A stretch of 7,720 nt of DNA from Pseudomonadota bacterium (lineage in GTDB: Bacteria; Pseudomonadota; Alphaproteobacteria; Caulobacterales; Caulobacteraceae): assembly GCA_023390245.1 (NCBI GenBank), contig JAEWDF010000057.1, forward strand, positions 1 through 7,720, in the 5' to 3' direction. The stretch's first letter is position 1. Every line of letters starts with the position of its first letter. The notes under the pieces are model-generated. The model was not told the origin of the DNA. It was given only the letters and a program-made list of their open reading frames with translations, and did no database searches. This document shows, one piece after another, positions 1-4,977 of this stretch. Position numbers and translations under genes: made by a program.

Positions 1-2
1 CC

Positions 3-866
3 CTGGCCGCGGTCGGCGCGCCGGCGCCGCTGGCGGCCCTGGCCGTGCTGGCCGGCCTGATGGGGATGGAATCCGCCGCCGGCCTGGTCGGCGCCCTGCA
101 TCAGAACGGCGCGGCGCGGCAGGCGGCGGCCCGCCTCGACGCCCTGCTGCCGGACGAAGCGCCGCACGACCGGGACGCCGTCCCGCCGCCGATTCCGGCC
201 CTGGCGCCGACGCTGACGGTGCTGGACCGCCGCATCGCCCCGCCGTTCCGGCTGGGGCTGGTCGGTCCTTCGGGCGTCGGCAAGACCACCCTGCTGGAAC
301 GCCTGATCGGCCTGCGCGACGGGCCGGGGCCCGCGTTGCGGATCGACGGCCGGGATGTCGCCGACCTGCCCGCCGGGACGCGTCGCGCCCTGTTCGCCTA
401 CGCCGCCCAGGACGTGCGCCTGATGGACGCCAGCGTACGCGAGAACCTGCGGCTGGCGGGGGCCGCCGAGGACGCGGCCCTGTGGCGCGCGCTGGACGAC
501 GCCGCCCTGGGCGACCGCTTCCGCGCCGAACCCCTGGGCCTGGATGCGCCCGTCGGGGCCGACGGCGCCCGCCTGTCCGGCGGCGAGCGCCGGCGCCTGG
601 GCCTGGCCCGCGCCTATCTGCGCGACGCGCCCTGGCTGGTGCTGGACGAACCGACCGAAGGCCTGGACGCGCCGACCGAGGCCCGCGTCCTGGCCGGGTT
701 GGACCGCCGCCTGTCGGAACGGGGCCAGGGCCTGATCCTGGTCAGCCACCGCGTCGCGCCGACCGACCTGTGCGACCAGGTCGTCCGTCTTCCGGCCCGG
801 GAGGCGACGCCTGCGGCCGATACGCCGGCGATCCGGGTCCCGGCGAGTCTTCCAGGTTCGTCCTGA
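3..866 (+). CDS. cydC: CydC, thiol reductant ABC exporter subunit, C-terminal part (5' end outside window)
   Basis: Open from the left edge in frame 3 to TGA at 864-866, so the start and most of the membrane domain lie outside. CydDC is a heterodimeric inner-membrane ABC exporter of cysteine/glutathione to the periplasm and is needed to assemble cytochrome bd. The visible part opens with an Ala/Leu-rich hydrophobic stretch (end of the last transmembrane helix). A complete ATPase domain follows: Walker A GPSGVGKTT (about nt 264-290), Q-loop YAAQDVRLMDASVRENL, signature LSGGERRRLGLARA, Walker B WLVLDEPTEGLD and H-loop LILVSHR. The sequence after the Q-loop glutamine resembles CydC-type exporters. 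CydD or another type I exporter ATPase cannot be fully excluded without the 5' half. It ends 39 bp before the convergent fnrN-type gene, which fits a low-oxygen respiration cluster. The assignment to the ABC exporter ATPase family is certain; the CydC name is likely. Confidence 0.85.
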   Translation: MAAVGAPAPLAALAVLAGLMGMESAAGLVGALHQNGAARQAAARLDALLPDEAPHDRDAVPPPIPALAPTLTVLDRRIAPPFRLGLVGPSGVGKTTLLERLIGLRDGPGPALRIDGRDVADLPAGTRRALFAYAAQDVRLMDASVRENLRLAGAAEDAALWRALDDAALGDRFRAEPLGLDAPVGADGARLSGGERRRLGLARAYLRDAPWLVLDEPTEGLDAPTEARVLAGLDRRLSERGQGLILVSHRVAPTDLCDQVVRLPAREATPAADTPAIRVPASLPGSS

Positions 867-905
867 CGTCCCGAAGCGCGATCGGGCTGACTGTCGACCG
901 GCGCC

Positions 906-1640
906 TCAGAGCATCCCGTCGGCCAGCGCCCGCAGCCGCTCGGGCTGTTCGATGCGCAGTTCATGCAGGGAGATCAGCCGGATCGCGCCGGTGGTCTTCA
1001 GCCGGGTGAACACCCGGCTGACCGTCTCGATGGTCAGGCCCAGATAGTCGGCGATCTCCGCGCGCGTCATCGGCAGCCGCACCAGGCCTTCCGCCCGCGG
1101 CTGGACGGGATCGGCCGGAAGGTCCAGCAGGAAGGAGGCCACCCGCTCCTGCGCCGTCTTGCGGCCCAGCAGGAGCATCTGGTTCTGCGCCGCCGCCAGT
1201 TCGTGGTTCGCCCGGTCCAGCAGCGCCGCCTCGAGCTGCGGCAGGTCCCGGACTAGGGCGCGATAGTCGCTCTTGCGGAACCGGCAAAGGGTCACGTCCT
1301 CGATCGCCTCGGCCGAGAAGGCGTAGTCATGGCCCGTGGCCAGGCCGACGAAGTCGCCCGCGAACAGGAAGCCGGTGATCTGCCGGCGGCCGTCCGGCAG
1401 CAGCTTCTGCACGCGCACCGATCCGGAGGTGATGTTGAACACATGGACGGCCGGGTCGTCCTGGCGGATCAGGCTGTCGCCCGCCTTCACGCTCAGCCGC
1501 TCGGCGATGGCGTCCAGCCGGTCCAGGTCGCGGGGCTCCAGGCTGCCGCACACGCTGAAGGCCCGCGCGCCGCAACTGGAGCAAAGGGCGTCGCGCCGCC
1601 GGTGGGCGCAATCGACAGGCAGGGATCGGAGGTCCAGCAT
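906..1640 (-). CDS. fnrN: FnrN-type Crp/Fnr family oxygen-sensing transcription regulator
   Basis: A 244-residue protein with the Crp/Fnr plan: N-terminal cysteine cluster, cyclic-nucleotide-type beta-roll (about 40-130), dimerisation helix (about 133-165) and winged HTH (about 190-225). Cysteines C20, C23, C31 and C119 match the C-x2-C-x7-C plus central Cys pattern of alphaproteobacterial FnrN. In E. coli FNR the equivalent residues hold an oxygen-labile [4Fe-4S] cluster. The recognition helix reads TIETVSRVFTRLK; E205, S208 and R209 are the FNR-type contacts for TTGAT half-sites. The frame stays open to an upstream ATG at 1748, but the ATG at 1640 is preferred: GGGAG lies 5 nt upstream and the protein then has the family's usual length. 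The region above the start contains an FNR box (1689-1702), suggesting autoregulation. Expected targets are microaerobic genes such as cyd and high-affinity oxidases. The exact orthologue name (fnrN, fixK, aadR) is inferred; the presence of all four cysteines argues against a cysteine-less FixK. Confidence 0.93.
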   Translation of the reverse strand: MLDLRSLPVDCAHRRRDALCSSCGARAFSVCGSLEPRDLDRLDAIAERLSVKAGDSLIRQDDPAVHVFNITSGSVRVQKLLPDGRRQITGFLFAGDFVGLATGHDYAFSAEAIEDVTLCRFRKSDYRALVRDLPQLEAALLDRANHELAAAQNQMLLLGRKTAQERVASFLLDLPADPVQPRAEGLVRLPMTRAEIADYLGLTIETVSRVFTRLKTTGAIRLISLHELRIEQPERLRALADGML

Positions 1641-1688
1641 CGGGTCTCCCGATGGTAAGCGCCTCCGGGTCGGCGGCGCAAATGGAGT

Positions 1689-1702
1689 TTGAGCCAGGTC
1701 AA
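1689..1702. promoter_or_regulatory. FNR/FixK-type binding box
   Basis: The 14-bp sequence TTGAGCCAGGTCAA is a TTGA-N6-TCAA dyad. It has both outer half-sites of the FNR/FixK consensus (TTGAT-N4-ATCAA); only the inner positions of the half-sites differ (G and G). Its centre is 55 bp upstream of the fnrN-type start codon (1640, minus strand) and 41 bp upstream of the divergent gene's ATG (1737). The position allows autoregulation of the regulator, control of the divergent gene, or both. I see no clear -10 element on either side, so activation versus repression cannot be assigned. Confidence 0.7.
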
Positions 1703-1736
1703 GGCGGACGCCGCACCGCGGACATAGGGGAGGATC

Positions 1737-2135
1737 ATGCCCTTCCACGTGCGCCGCCTCAACCCGGATGACGCCCTGCCGACCTTGGCCCTGGCCCGGC
1801 TGGAGGAGCCGGACCTGACGCCGGAGGCCTGGCGCGACCGGCTGGCGCAGCCGGAAGACCGGGGCGGCGCCTTCGCCGCCTTCCGCAGGGACGCGGCGAG
1901 CGCCCTGCTAAGCTATGACGTCGCCGCCTCGCCCGACGGCGGGGACTATCTGCTCATCCGCGCCCTGGCGGCCTTCGACCTCGTCGATCCGGAGCGGGTC
2001 GCCCGGATCCTGGTCGGCGCGGTCTGCGGGCGGCAACAGGACGCCGGCCGTCGGGTGGCCTGGGCGCCGACCTGTCCCGCGACCGCCTTCCAGCAGGACG
2101 TCGCCCGCGCGGCGTCGCTGCACTCCATCCTGTGA
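1737..2135 (+). CDS. Small GNAT-like protein of unknown function, divergent from fnrN
   Basis: A 132-residue protein starting at ATG 1737 behind a strong Shine-Dalgarno run (AGGGGAGGA, 1726-1734). Third codon positions are strongly G/C, as in the neighbours, so it is a real gene. The opening MPFHVRRLNPDD and the pattern of an early helix, then strands around residues 45-62 (AFAAFRRDAASALLSYDV) and 70-80, recall the N-acetyltransferase (GNAT) fold. However, the acetyl-CoA-binding loop (Q/R-x-x-G-x-G/A) is not recognisable where it should follow ALAAFDLVDPERVARIL, so catalytic activity is doubtful. It shares a 96-bp intergenic region containing an FNR box with the divergent fnrN gene, suggesting oxygen-linked expression. 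It ends 40 bp before the convergent transglycosylase gene. The fold assignment is a weak impression, not a motif match. Confidence 0.75.
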   Translation: MPFHVRRLNPDDALPTLALARLEEPDLTPEAWRDRLAQPEDRGGAFAAFRRDAASALLSYDVAASPDGGDYLLIRALAAFDLVDPERVARILVGAVCGRQQDAGRRVAWAPTCPATAFQQDVARAASLHSIL

Positions 2136-2175
2136 CGCCCAGCCTCGCGAAGTCTCGCCAGTCCCGGAAGACGAG

Positions 2176-3468
2176 TCAGTTGGCGCGACGGATCAGTTCG
2201 TCGGCCAGGTCGGCGGTCAGATAGCCGTCCGCCAGGCGGCCGTTGGCCCTCTGCCAGCGGCGCAGGGCCTCGCGGGTGTTGGCGCCGATGACGCCGTCGA
2301 TCCCCTTGGTGTCGTAGCCCATCCGCGTCAGGGCGGTCTGGGCGCCGACGCGCTGGTCGCGCGACAGCGGCCCATCGGCCGGCCATGCGCGGGTCAGGCC
2401 GGGCTTGCCCATGATCCCGTCCGCGGTCAGGCCGATGGCCAGGGCGTAGGACACCGAATTGTTGTAGCGCCGGATGACGTAGTGGTTTGGCAGGGCCAGG
2501 AAGGCCGGGCCGTTGGCGCCCTGCGGCAGCAGGATGGCGGCCTCCTCCTGCGCCTCGGCGCCGGTCGGCGTCCCGCCCTGGGCCAGCCGCACGCCCCGGG
2601 CCACCCAGTAGGACCAGGGATGTTTGGGACCTTCCGCATCGGCGTAGTCGAAGCCGGAGGGCAGCAGCACCTCATAGCCCCACCCCTGGCCGCGCTTCCA
2701 TCCGGCCTGCGCCAGCAGGTTGGCGGCCGAGGCCAGGGCGTCGGCGTCGTCGCCCCAGATGTCGACCTTGCCGTCGCCGTCCTGGTCCACGCCCAGGCGC
2801 AGATAGTTGTCGGGCATGAACTGGGTCTGGCCCATGGCCCCAGCCCAACTGCCCTTCAGCCCCTCGCGCTCGCGCCGGCCGTCGACGACGATGTCGAGCG
2901 CGTCCTTCAACTGGCTCTCGGCCCATTCCCGGCGGCGACCGTCATAGGCCAGGGTCGCCAGGGAGCGGATCACGTCATAGTCGCCCTGGACCTGGCCGAA
3001 GGCGCTTTCCTGCGCCCAGATGCCGACCAGGATCTCGCTGGGCACGCCGAAGCGCTGCACCACCGACCACGGCACACGGTCGATGCGCTGCCGGGCCTGG
3101 GCGATGCGGACGGGGGTGACGGCGTTCTGGATGTAGGCGCCGGCCGGCTTGGAGAACTCCGGCTGGTTGCGGTCCAGGCGGATGACGCTGGGATCGGGCG
3201 TCAGGCCGGTCAGCTCGCGCGCATAGGCCTCGCGCCGAGCGCCGCCCTTGCGGGCCAGGAAGCCCTGGACCCAGCCGTCGAAGCCCTGCTGGTCATAGGC
3301 GGCCAGCGGCGGAACCTGGGGCGCGGGCGCCGTCTCGGCGGGCGCGGCGGGCGGGTTCGGCTGGGGCGCGGGCGTCGGCGCCGGCAGCGGCGGCTCGGGC
3401 AGCATCGGCGCGCAGGCCGAGACGCAGCCGATCAGCAGGAGGCGAGAGGAAAAACGCATGGGATTCAA
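2176..3468 (-). CDS. Lytic murein transglycosylase, MltB-type lipoprotein with C-terminal peptidoglycan-binding domain
   Basis: A 430-residue periplasmic enzyme that cleaves the MurNAc-GlcNAc bond of peptidoglycan to give 1,6-anhydroMurNAc ends. The N-terminus is a short lipoprotein signal with two candidate lipoboxes (LIGC, C15; VSAC, C19). A Pro/Ala-rich linker follows (about 20-55). The SLT_2/MltB catalytic domain spans roughly 58-355. E154 in GIWAQESAFG is the predicted catalytic acid. Family motifs RSLATLAYDGRR, GSWAGAMGQTQFMP and NNSVSYALAIGL are present. D228-Q-D-G-D-G-K-V-D236 resembles the Ca-binding EF-hand-like loop of MltB. Residues about 366-428 form a PG_binding_1 domain (GYDTKGIDGVIGANTREALRRWQ). 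The start is taken as TTG 3468 because GGAGGG ends exactly 6 nt upstream; ATG 3459 would have 15-nt spacing. It appears monocistronic and converges on the GNAT-like gene. Confidence 0.93.
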   Translation of the reverse strand: MNPMRFSSRLLLIGCVSACAPMLPEPPLPAPTPAPQPNPPAAPAETAPAPQVPPLAAYDQQGFDGWVQGFLARKGGARREAYARELTGLTPDPSVIRLDRNQPEFSKPAGAYIQNAVTPVRIAQARQRIDRVPWSVVQRFGVPSEILVGIWAQESAFGQVQGDYDVIRSLATLAYDGRRREWAESQLKDALDIVVDGRREREGLKGSWAGAMGQTQFMPDNYLRLGVDQDGDGKVDIWGDDADALASAANLLAQAGWKRGQGWGYEVLLPSGFDYADAEGPKHPWSYWVARGVRLAQGGTPTGAEAQEEAAILLPQGANGPAFLALPNHYVIRRYNNSVSYALAIGLTADGIMGKPGLTRAWPADGPLSRDQRVGAQTALTRMGYDTKGIDGVIGANTREALRRWQRANGRLADGYLTADLADELIRRAN

Positions 3469-3474
3469 CTACAG

Positions 3475-3480
3475 CCCTCC
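3475..3480 (-). promoter_or_regulatory. Shine-Dalgarno deciding a TTG start for the transglycosylase
   Basis: On the minus strand GGAGGG is followed by CTGTAG and then TTG (3468-3466), an ideal 6-nt spacing. The in-frame ATG three codons later (3459) is 15 nt from this site and has no better ribosome-binding sequence of its own. The non-ATG start is therefore preferred. The mature lipoprotein is the same with either start. Confidence 0.6.
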
Positions 3481-3556
3481 GGCGTCGAGGTGAAATGACA
3501 TACGCGCGAACGCCGCGGACGCGTCTCGAAGCGCCTGATGCGGGAAAGCGTTGCGC

Positions 3557-3572
3557 CGAATTCGCCAATTCG
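3557..3572. repeat. Short palindrome CGAATT-N4-AATTCG
   Basis: A perfect 6-bp dyad with a CGCC spacer, A/T-rich against a very GC-rich background. It lies about 90 bp upstream of the transglycosylase start and 70 bp upstream of the tRNA-like sequence. It could be an operator for either unit, but no known factor is recognised. Confidence 0.3.
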
Positions 3573-3640
3573 CGTCGTTAACCTCGATTCTCGTGGACCC
3601 GTTAAGGCGCTGCGGCGTATTGGCGCACCGTTGCTCCAGC

Positions 3641-3717
3641 GGCCTGATGGCGGAGTGGCGACGCGACGGGCGTGCAACCCCGTAAACCCTCCGTTCGACT
3701 CGGAGGTCAGGCCTCCA
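3641..3717 (+). tRNA. tRNA-Cys-like gene (anticodon GCA) with non-canonical geometry, possible pseudo-tRNA
   Basis: A 77-nt cloverleaf can be drawn. The acceptor stem is GGCCTGA (3641-3647) with TCAGGCC (3707-3713). T at 3714 is the discriminator typical of tRNA-Cys, and CCA is encoded (3715-3717). The D arm is GCG (3650-3652) with CGC (3662-3664) and a GTGG-containing loop. The anticodon stem is ACGGG (3666-3670) with CCCGT (3679-3683), enclosing U33-GCA-A37. The T arm is CTCCG/CGGAG around TTCGACT (3694-3700). Two oddities stand out. The anticodon loop is 8 nt (CGTGCAAC), since forcing a 7-nt loop breaks the stem. One extra G (3706) lies between T stem and acceptor, giving 13 stacked pairs (8+5 with T3648-G3706, or 7+6) instead of 12. 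The conserved T loop, discriminator, CCA and perfect stems argue for tRNA descent. Whether it is charged and decodes UGC/UGU, or is a pseudo-tRNA, cannot be read from the sequence. No confident promoter is seen upstream. Confidence 0.6.
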
Positions 3718-3760
3718 TATCTAGTTGTGCTACCGCGCTTCGCGCTGCTTGAGCACGAAT

Positions 3761-3816
3761 CCCTCTCCCTCCCCATTTTGGGGAGGGTGGTCGCGCAGCG
3801 ACCGGGTGGGGAGGGC
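3761..3816 (+). repeat. REP-like palindromic repeat, family 1, left copy
   Basis: It begins with a G/C palindrome CCCTCCCC-ATTTT-GGGGAGGG (3767-3787), followed by a second hairpin GGTCGC-GCA-GCGACC (3789-3803) and the tail GGGTGGGGAGGG. A related copy lies inverted at 3873-3928. The two share 26 identical outer bases but have different central hairpins. It is non-coding and lies between the tRNA-like gene and rpmJ. It resembles the interspersed palindromes common in Caulobacterales intergenic regions. Confidence 0.8.
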
Positions 3817-3872
3817 CAGGCGATACGCCTCCGAACTCTCACGCGCCCAATTCGTGATGTCTTGTCTTGCCG

Positions 3873-3928
3873 CCCCCACCCGGCTTCGCTTCGCTCAGCC
3901 CCCCTCCCCAAAATGGGGAGGGAGAGGC
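3873..3928 (-). repeat. REP-like palindromic repeat, family 1, right (inverted) copy
   Basis: Read on the minus strand, it starts with the same 26 bases as the left copy, including the palindrome at 3902-3922. The central hairpin is then GGCT-GA-GC-GAA-GC-GA-AGCC and the tail GGGTGGGG matches the left copy. With the left copy it could form one large hairpin with a loop of about 56 nt, or a BIME-like pair. It ends 16 bp before the rpmJ -35 element, so it could insulate that promoter from upstream transcription. Confidence 0.8.
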
Positions 3929-3944
3929 CAAGGTCCTTCTCGGG

Positions 3945-3973
3945 TTGACGCGGGCGAGTCGTCTCTCTATACG
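3945..3973 (+). promoter_or_regulatory. Sigma70-type promoter for rpmJ
   Basis: The -35 element TTGACG (3945-3950) and -10 element TATACG (3968-3973) are separated by exactly 17 bp. The predicted start near 3980 leaves a leader of about 63 nt before rpmJ. A GANTC sequence (GAGTC, 3956-3960), the CcrM methylation motif of alphaproteobacteria, lies in the spacer. Confidence 0.7.
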
Positions 3974-4042
3974 CACCGCCTCCGCCGCGATCCGTCCGGG
4001 TCAGCGGCTTTTCTATTGGTTTTCGCCTCAGGACGTCCGACC

Positions 4043-4168
4043 ATGAAGGTCCGTAGCTCGCTCAAGTCCCTGAAGACCCGCCACCGCGACTGCAAGGTCG
4101 TGCGCCGCAAGGGCCGGGTCTACGTCATCAACAAGACCGACCCGCGCTTCAAGGCCAAGCAGGGCTGA
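4043..4168 (+). CDS. rpmJ: 50S ribosomal protein bL36, zinc-independent (C-) form
   Basis: A 41-residue, strongly basic protein starting MKVRSSLKSLKTRHRDCKVV and ending in a Lys-rich tail (residues 32-41). This is the full family length. It binds 23S rRNA in the large subunit. The zinc-binding form of bL36 has a C-x2-C-x12-C-x4-H ribbon; here only C17 is left, so it is the C- (YkgO-like) type that folds without zinc. AGGA lies about 10 nt upstream of ATG 4043. It is transcribed alone, from the promoter at 3945-3973 to the terminator at 4252-4279, and is not in the spc operon. A lone rpmJ at a separate locus is usual in alphaproteobacteria. Confidence 0.95.
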   Translation: MKVRSSLKSLKTRHRDCKVVRRKGRVYVINKTDPRFKAKQG

Positions 4169-4191
4169 GGATTCCCCACGCCCTCGCGGGC

Positions 4192-4227
4192 GCCGCGCTC
4201 AAGCCGCCCGAAGGGCGGTGGCGCGGC
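4192..4227 (+). terminator. GC-rich double hairpin downstream of rpmJ without T-tract
   Basis: Outer arms GCCGCG (4192-4197) and CGCGGC (4222-4227) enclose a perfect hairpin CCGCCC-GAA-GGGCGG (4204-4218). No T-run follows, so it is unlikely to be an intrinsic terminator by itself. It may protect the 3' end of the rpmJ mRNA or add to the real terminator at 4252-4279. Confidence 0.35.
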
Positions 4228-4251
4228 AAGGGATTTCCTTACGATCCACAG

Positions 4252-4279
4252 GGTCGCGGGCGTTGTCCGCGGCCTTTTT
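4252..4279 (+). terminator. Rho-independent terminator of rpmJ
   Basis: The 8-bp stem GGTCGCGG/CCGCGGCC (one G-T pair) with a 7-nt loop is followed directly by TTTTT (4275-4279). It lies 84 bp past the rpmJ stop and 67 bp before gapR, separating the two units. Confidence 0.75.
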
Positions 4280-4290
4280 CGTGTCCGCGG

Positions 4291-4319
4291 TTGAGGCGGA
4301 CGGCCGGGCATGGTTAGCG
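4291..4319 (+). promoter_or_regulatory. Possible gapR promoter
   Basis: TTGAGG (4291-4296), a 17-bp spacer and TTAGCG (4314-4319) give an acceptable -35 but a weak -10. It sits just after the rpmJ terminator and would leave a leader of about 20 nt. No better candidate is visible before gapR. Confidence 0.35.
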
Positions 4320-4345
4320 TCCGGCTCCGCATTCCGAGAGTGACC

Positions 4346-4621
4346 ATGGCCGACGACGCCTCCTTCGACGCCAACCCCGACGTCCTGACCGCCACGGCGC
4401 AAGGCCGTCTGCGCACCATCATCGAGCGGCTGGAGCGGCTCGAGGAGGACAAGCAGGCGATCATGGCCGACATGAAGGAGGTCTTCGCCGAAGCCAAGGG
4501 CGAGGGCTATGACGTCAAAACCCTGCGCAAGGTCATCCGCATCCGCAAGCAGGACAAGGCCAAGCGCCAGGAGGAAGAGGCCATCCTCGACCTCTATCTG
4601 TCCGCCCTCGGCGAGGTCTGA
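4346..4621 (+). CDS. gapR: GapR, nucleoid-associated protein binding overtwisted DNA (DUF2312)
   Basis: A 91-residue protein with the full DUF2312/GapR layout. A short variable N-terminus leads into a long coiled-coil helix (about 16-50: TAQGRLRTIIERLERLEEDK and onward). Then come the diagnostic blocks EVFAEAKGEGYDV and TLRKVIRIRKQDKAKRQEEE, and the C-terminal helix AILDLYLSALGEV. In Caulobacter GapR is an essential or near-essential AT-rich-DNA binder. It clamps overtwisted DNA ahead of forks and RNA polymerase and stimulates type II topoisomerases. The basic face around residues 61-74 is the expected DNA contact. ATG 4346 is chosen because it gives the standard MADD start and family length; an upstream GTG-initiated extension to 4310 is not needed. 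The ribosome-binding site is weak (GAGAG). A small basic gene follows after 11 bp and is probably co-transcribed. Confidence 0.96.
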   Translation: MADDASFDANPDVLTATAQGRLRTIIERLERLEEDKQAIMADMKEVFAEAKGEGYDVKTLRKVIRIRKQDKAKRQEEEAILDLYLSALGEV

Positions 4622-4632
4622 GGCGCGCGGGC

Positions 4633-4944
4633 TTGAAGCGGAAACCGCCGCCAAGCCCCTATGAAGCCCAGCGCAAGGCGGCGCAGCGGTCCGCCCTGAA
4701 CGCCCTGAAACGCGCCCGCCGCTCGGCCGAGAAGGCGGGTGTTTCCCTGTCCGAGTGGGAGGGAGAGTTCCTGGAGTCCGTCTCCGAGCGGGTGAAGACG
4801 CACGGACGCGCCTTCGGCGACCCCGAAAAGGGCGCGCCCGGCCAGGCCCTGTCCGCCTTGCAGGGACGCAAGCTCAAGGAGATCGCGGCCAAGGCCAAGG
4901 GCGAACCGCCGCGCGGGCGGCCGGATCGAAGGCCGCGCGACTAG
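4633..4944 (+). CDS. Small basic protein of unknown function, in operon with gapR
   Basis: A 103-residue protein with no recognised domain. It starts at TTG 4633, 11 bp after the gapR stop; the GAGG overlapping that stop (4620-4623) serves as ribosome-binding site, so translation is probably coupled. No in-frame ATG exists near the beginning. Composition is strongly Lys/Arg. Residues 1-34 are mostly a basic helix (QRKAAQRSALNALKRARRSA), the middle (38-60) is acidic and amphipathic (SLSEWEGEFLESVSERVK), and the end is a basic, disordered tail (RGRPDRRPRD). No signal peptide or membrane helix is present, so it is cytoplasmic. Its charge and linkage to gapR make nucleic-acid binding or a chromosome-related role reasonable, but this is inference only. 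Codon use matches its neighbours. Confidence 0.8.
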   Translation: MKRKPPPSPYEAQRKAAQRSALNALKRARRSAEKAGVSLSEWEGEFLESVSERVKTHGRAFGDPEKGAPGQALSALQGRKLKEIAAKAKGEPPRGRPDRRPRD

Positions 4945-4977
4945 AGCCATCGCCATTCAGGCCCCACGCCTCCGACA

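Larger units (their letters stand above)
3469..4042. other. Long non-protein-coding stretch between the transglycosylase gene and rpmJ
   Basis: About 570 bp with no credible protein gene; the open frames crossing it lack a ribosome-binding site and run through repeats. It contains, in order: the transglycosylase leader, a short dyad CGAATT-CGCC-AATTCG (3557-3572), a tRNA-Cys-like sequence (3641-3717), a GC-rich hairpin-forming stretch (3727-3756), an inverted pair of REP-like repeats (3761-3928), and the rpmJ promoter and leader (3945-4042). In 3469-3640 I see no convincing promoter for the transglycosylase gene. Confidence 0.7.

Noticed and set aside
870..886. Hairpin CCCGA-N7-TCGGG between cydC and fnrN as a bidirectional terminator
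   Set aside because: Only 5 bp of stem and no T-tract on either side.
482..1009. A 175-codon plus-strand open frame overlapping cydC
   Set aside because: Arg/Pro-rich shadow of the cydC ATPase domain in another frame; all ABC motifs are in the cydC frame.
1641..1748. N-terminal extension of the FnrN-type protein to ATG 1748
   Set aside because: It would run across the FNR box and overlap the start region of the divergent gene. ATG 1640 has a good ribosome-binding site and the family length.
1915..3498. A 527-codon open frame on the plus strand opposite the transglycosylase gene
   Set aside because: It lies antisense to a full-length gene with clear catalytic motifs; long antisense frames are common at this GC content. 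It has no recognisable domain and low-complexity Gly/Arg composition.
3641..3717. Selenocysteine tRNA, because of the possible 8+5 acceptor/T branch
   Set aside because: Short variable loop, GCA rather than TCA anticodon, and a tRNA-Cys discriminator; tRNA-Sec has a long variable arm.
3725..4042. In-frame N-terminal extension of rpmJ upstream to 3725
   Set aside because: It would read through the repeat pair and the promoter; bL36 begins MKVR at 4043 with the standard family length.
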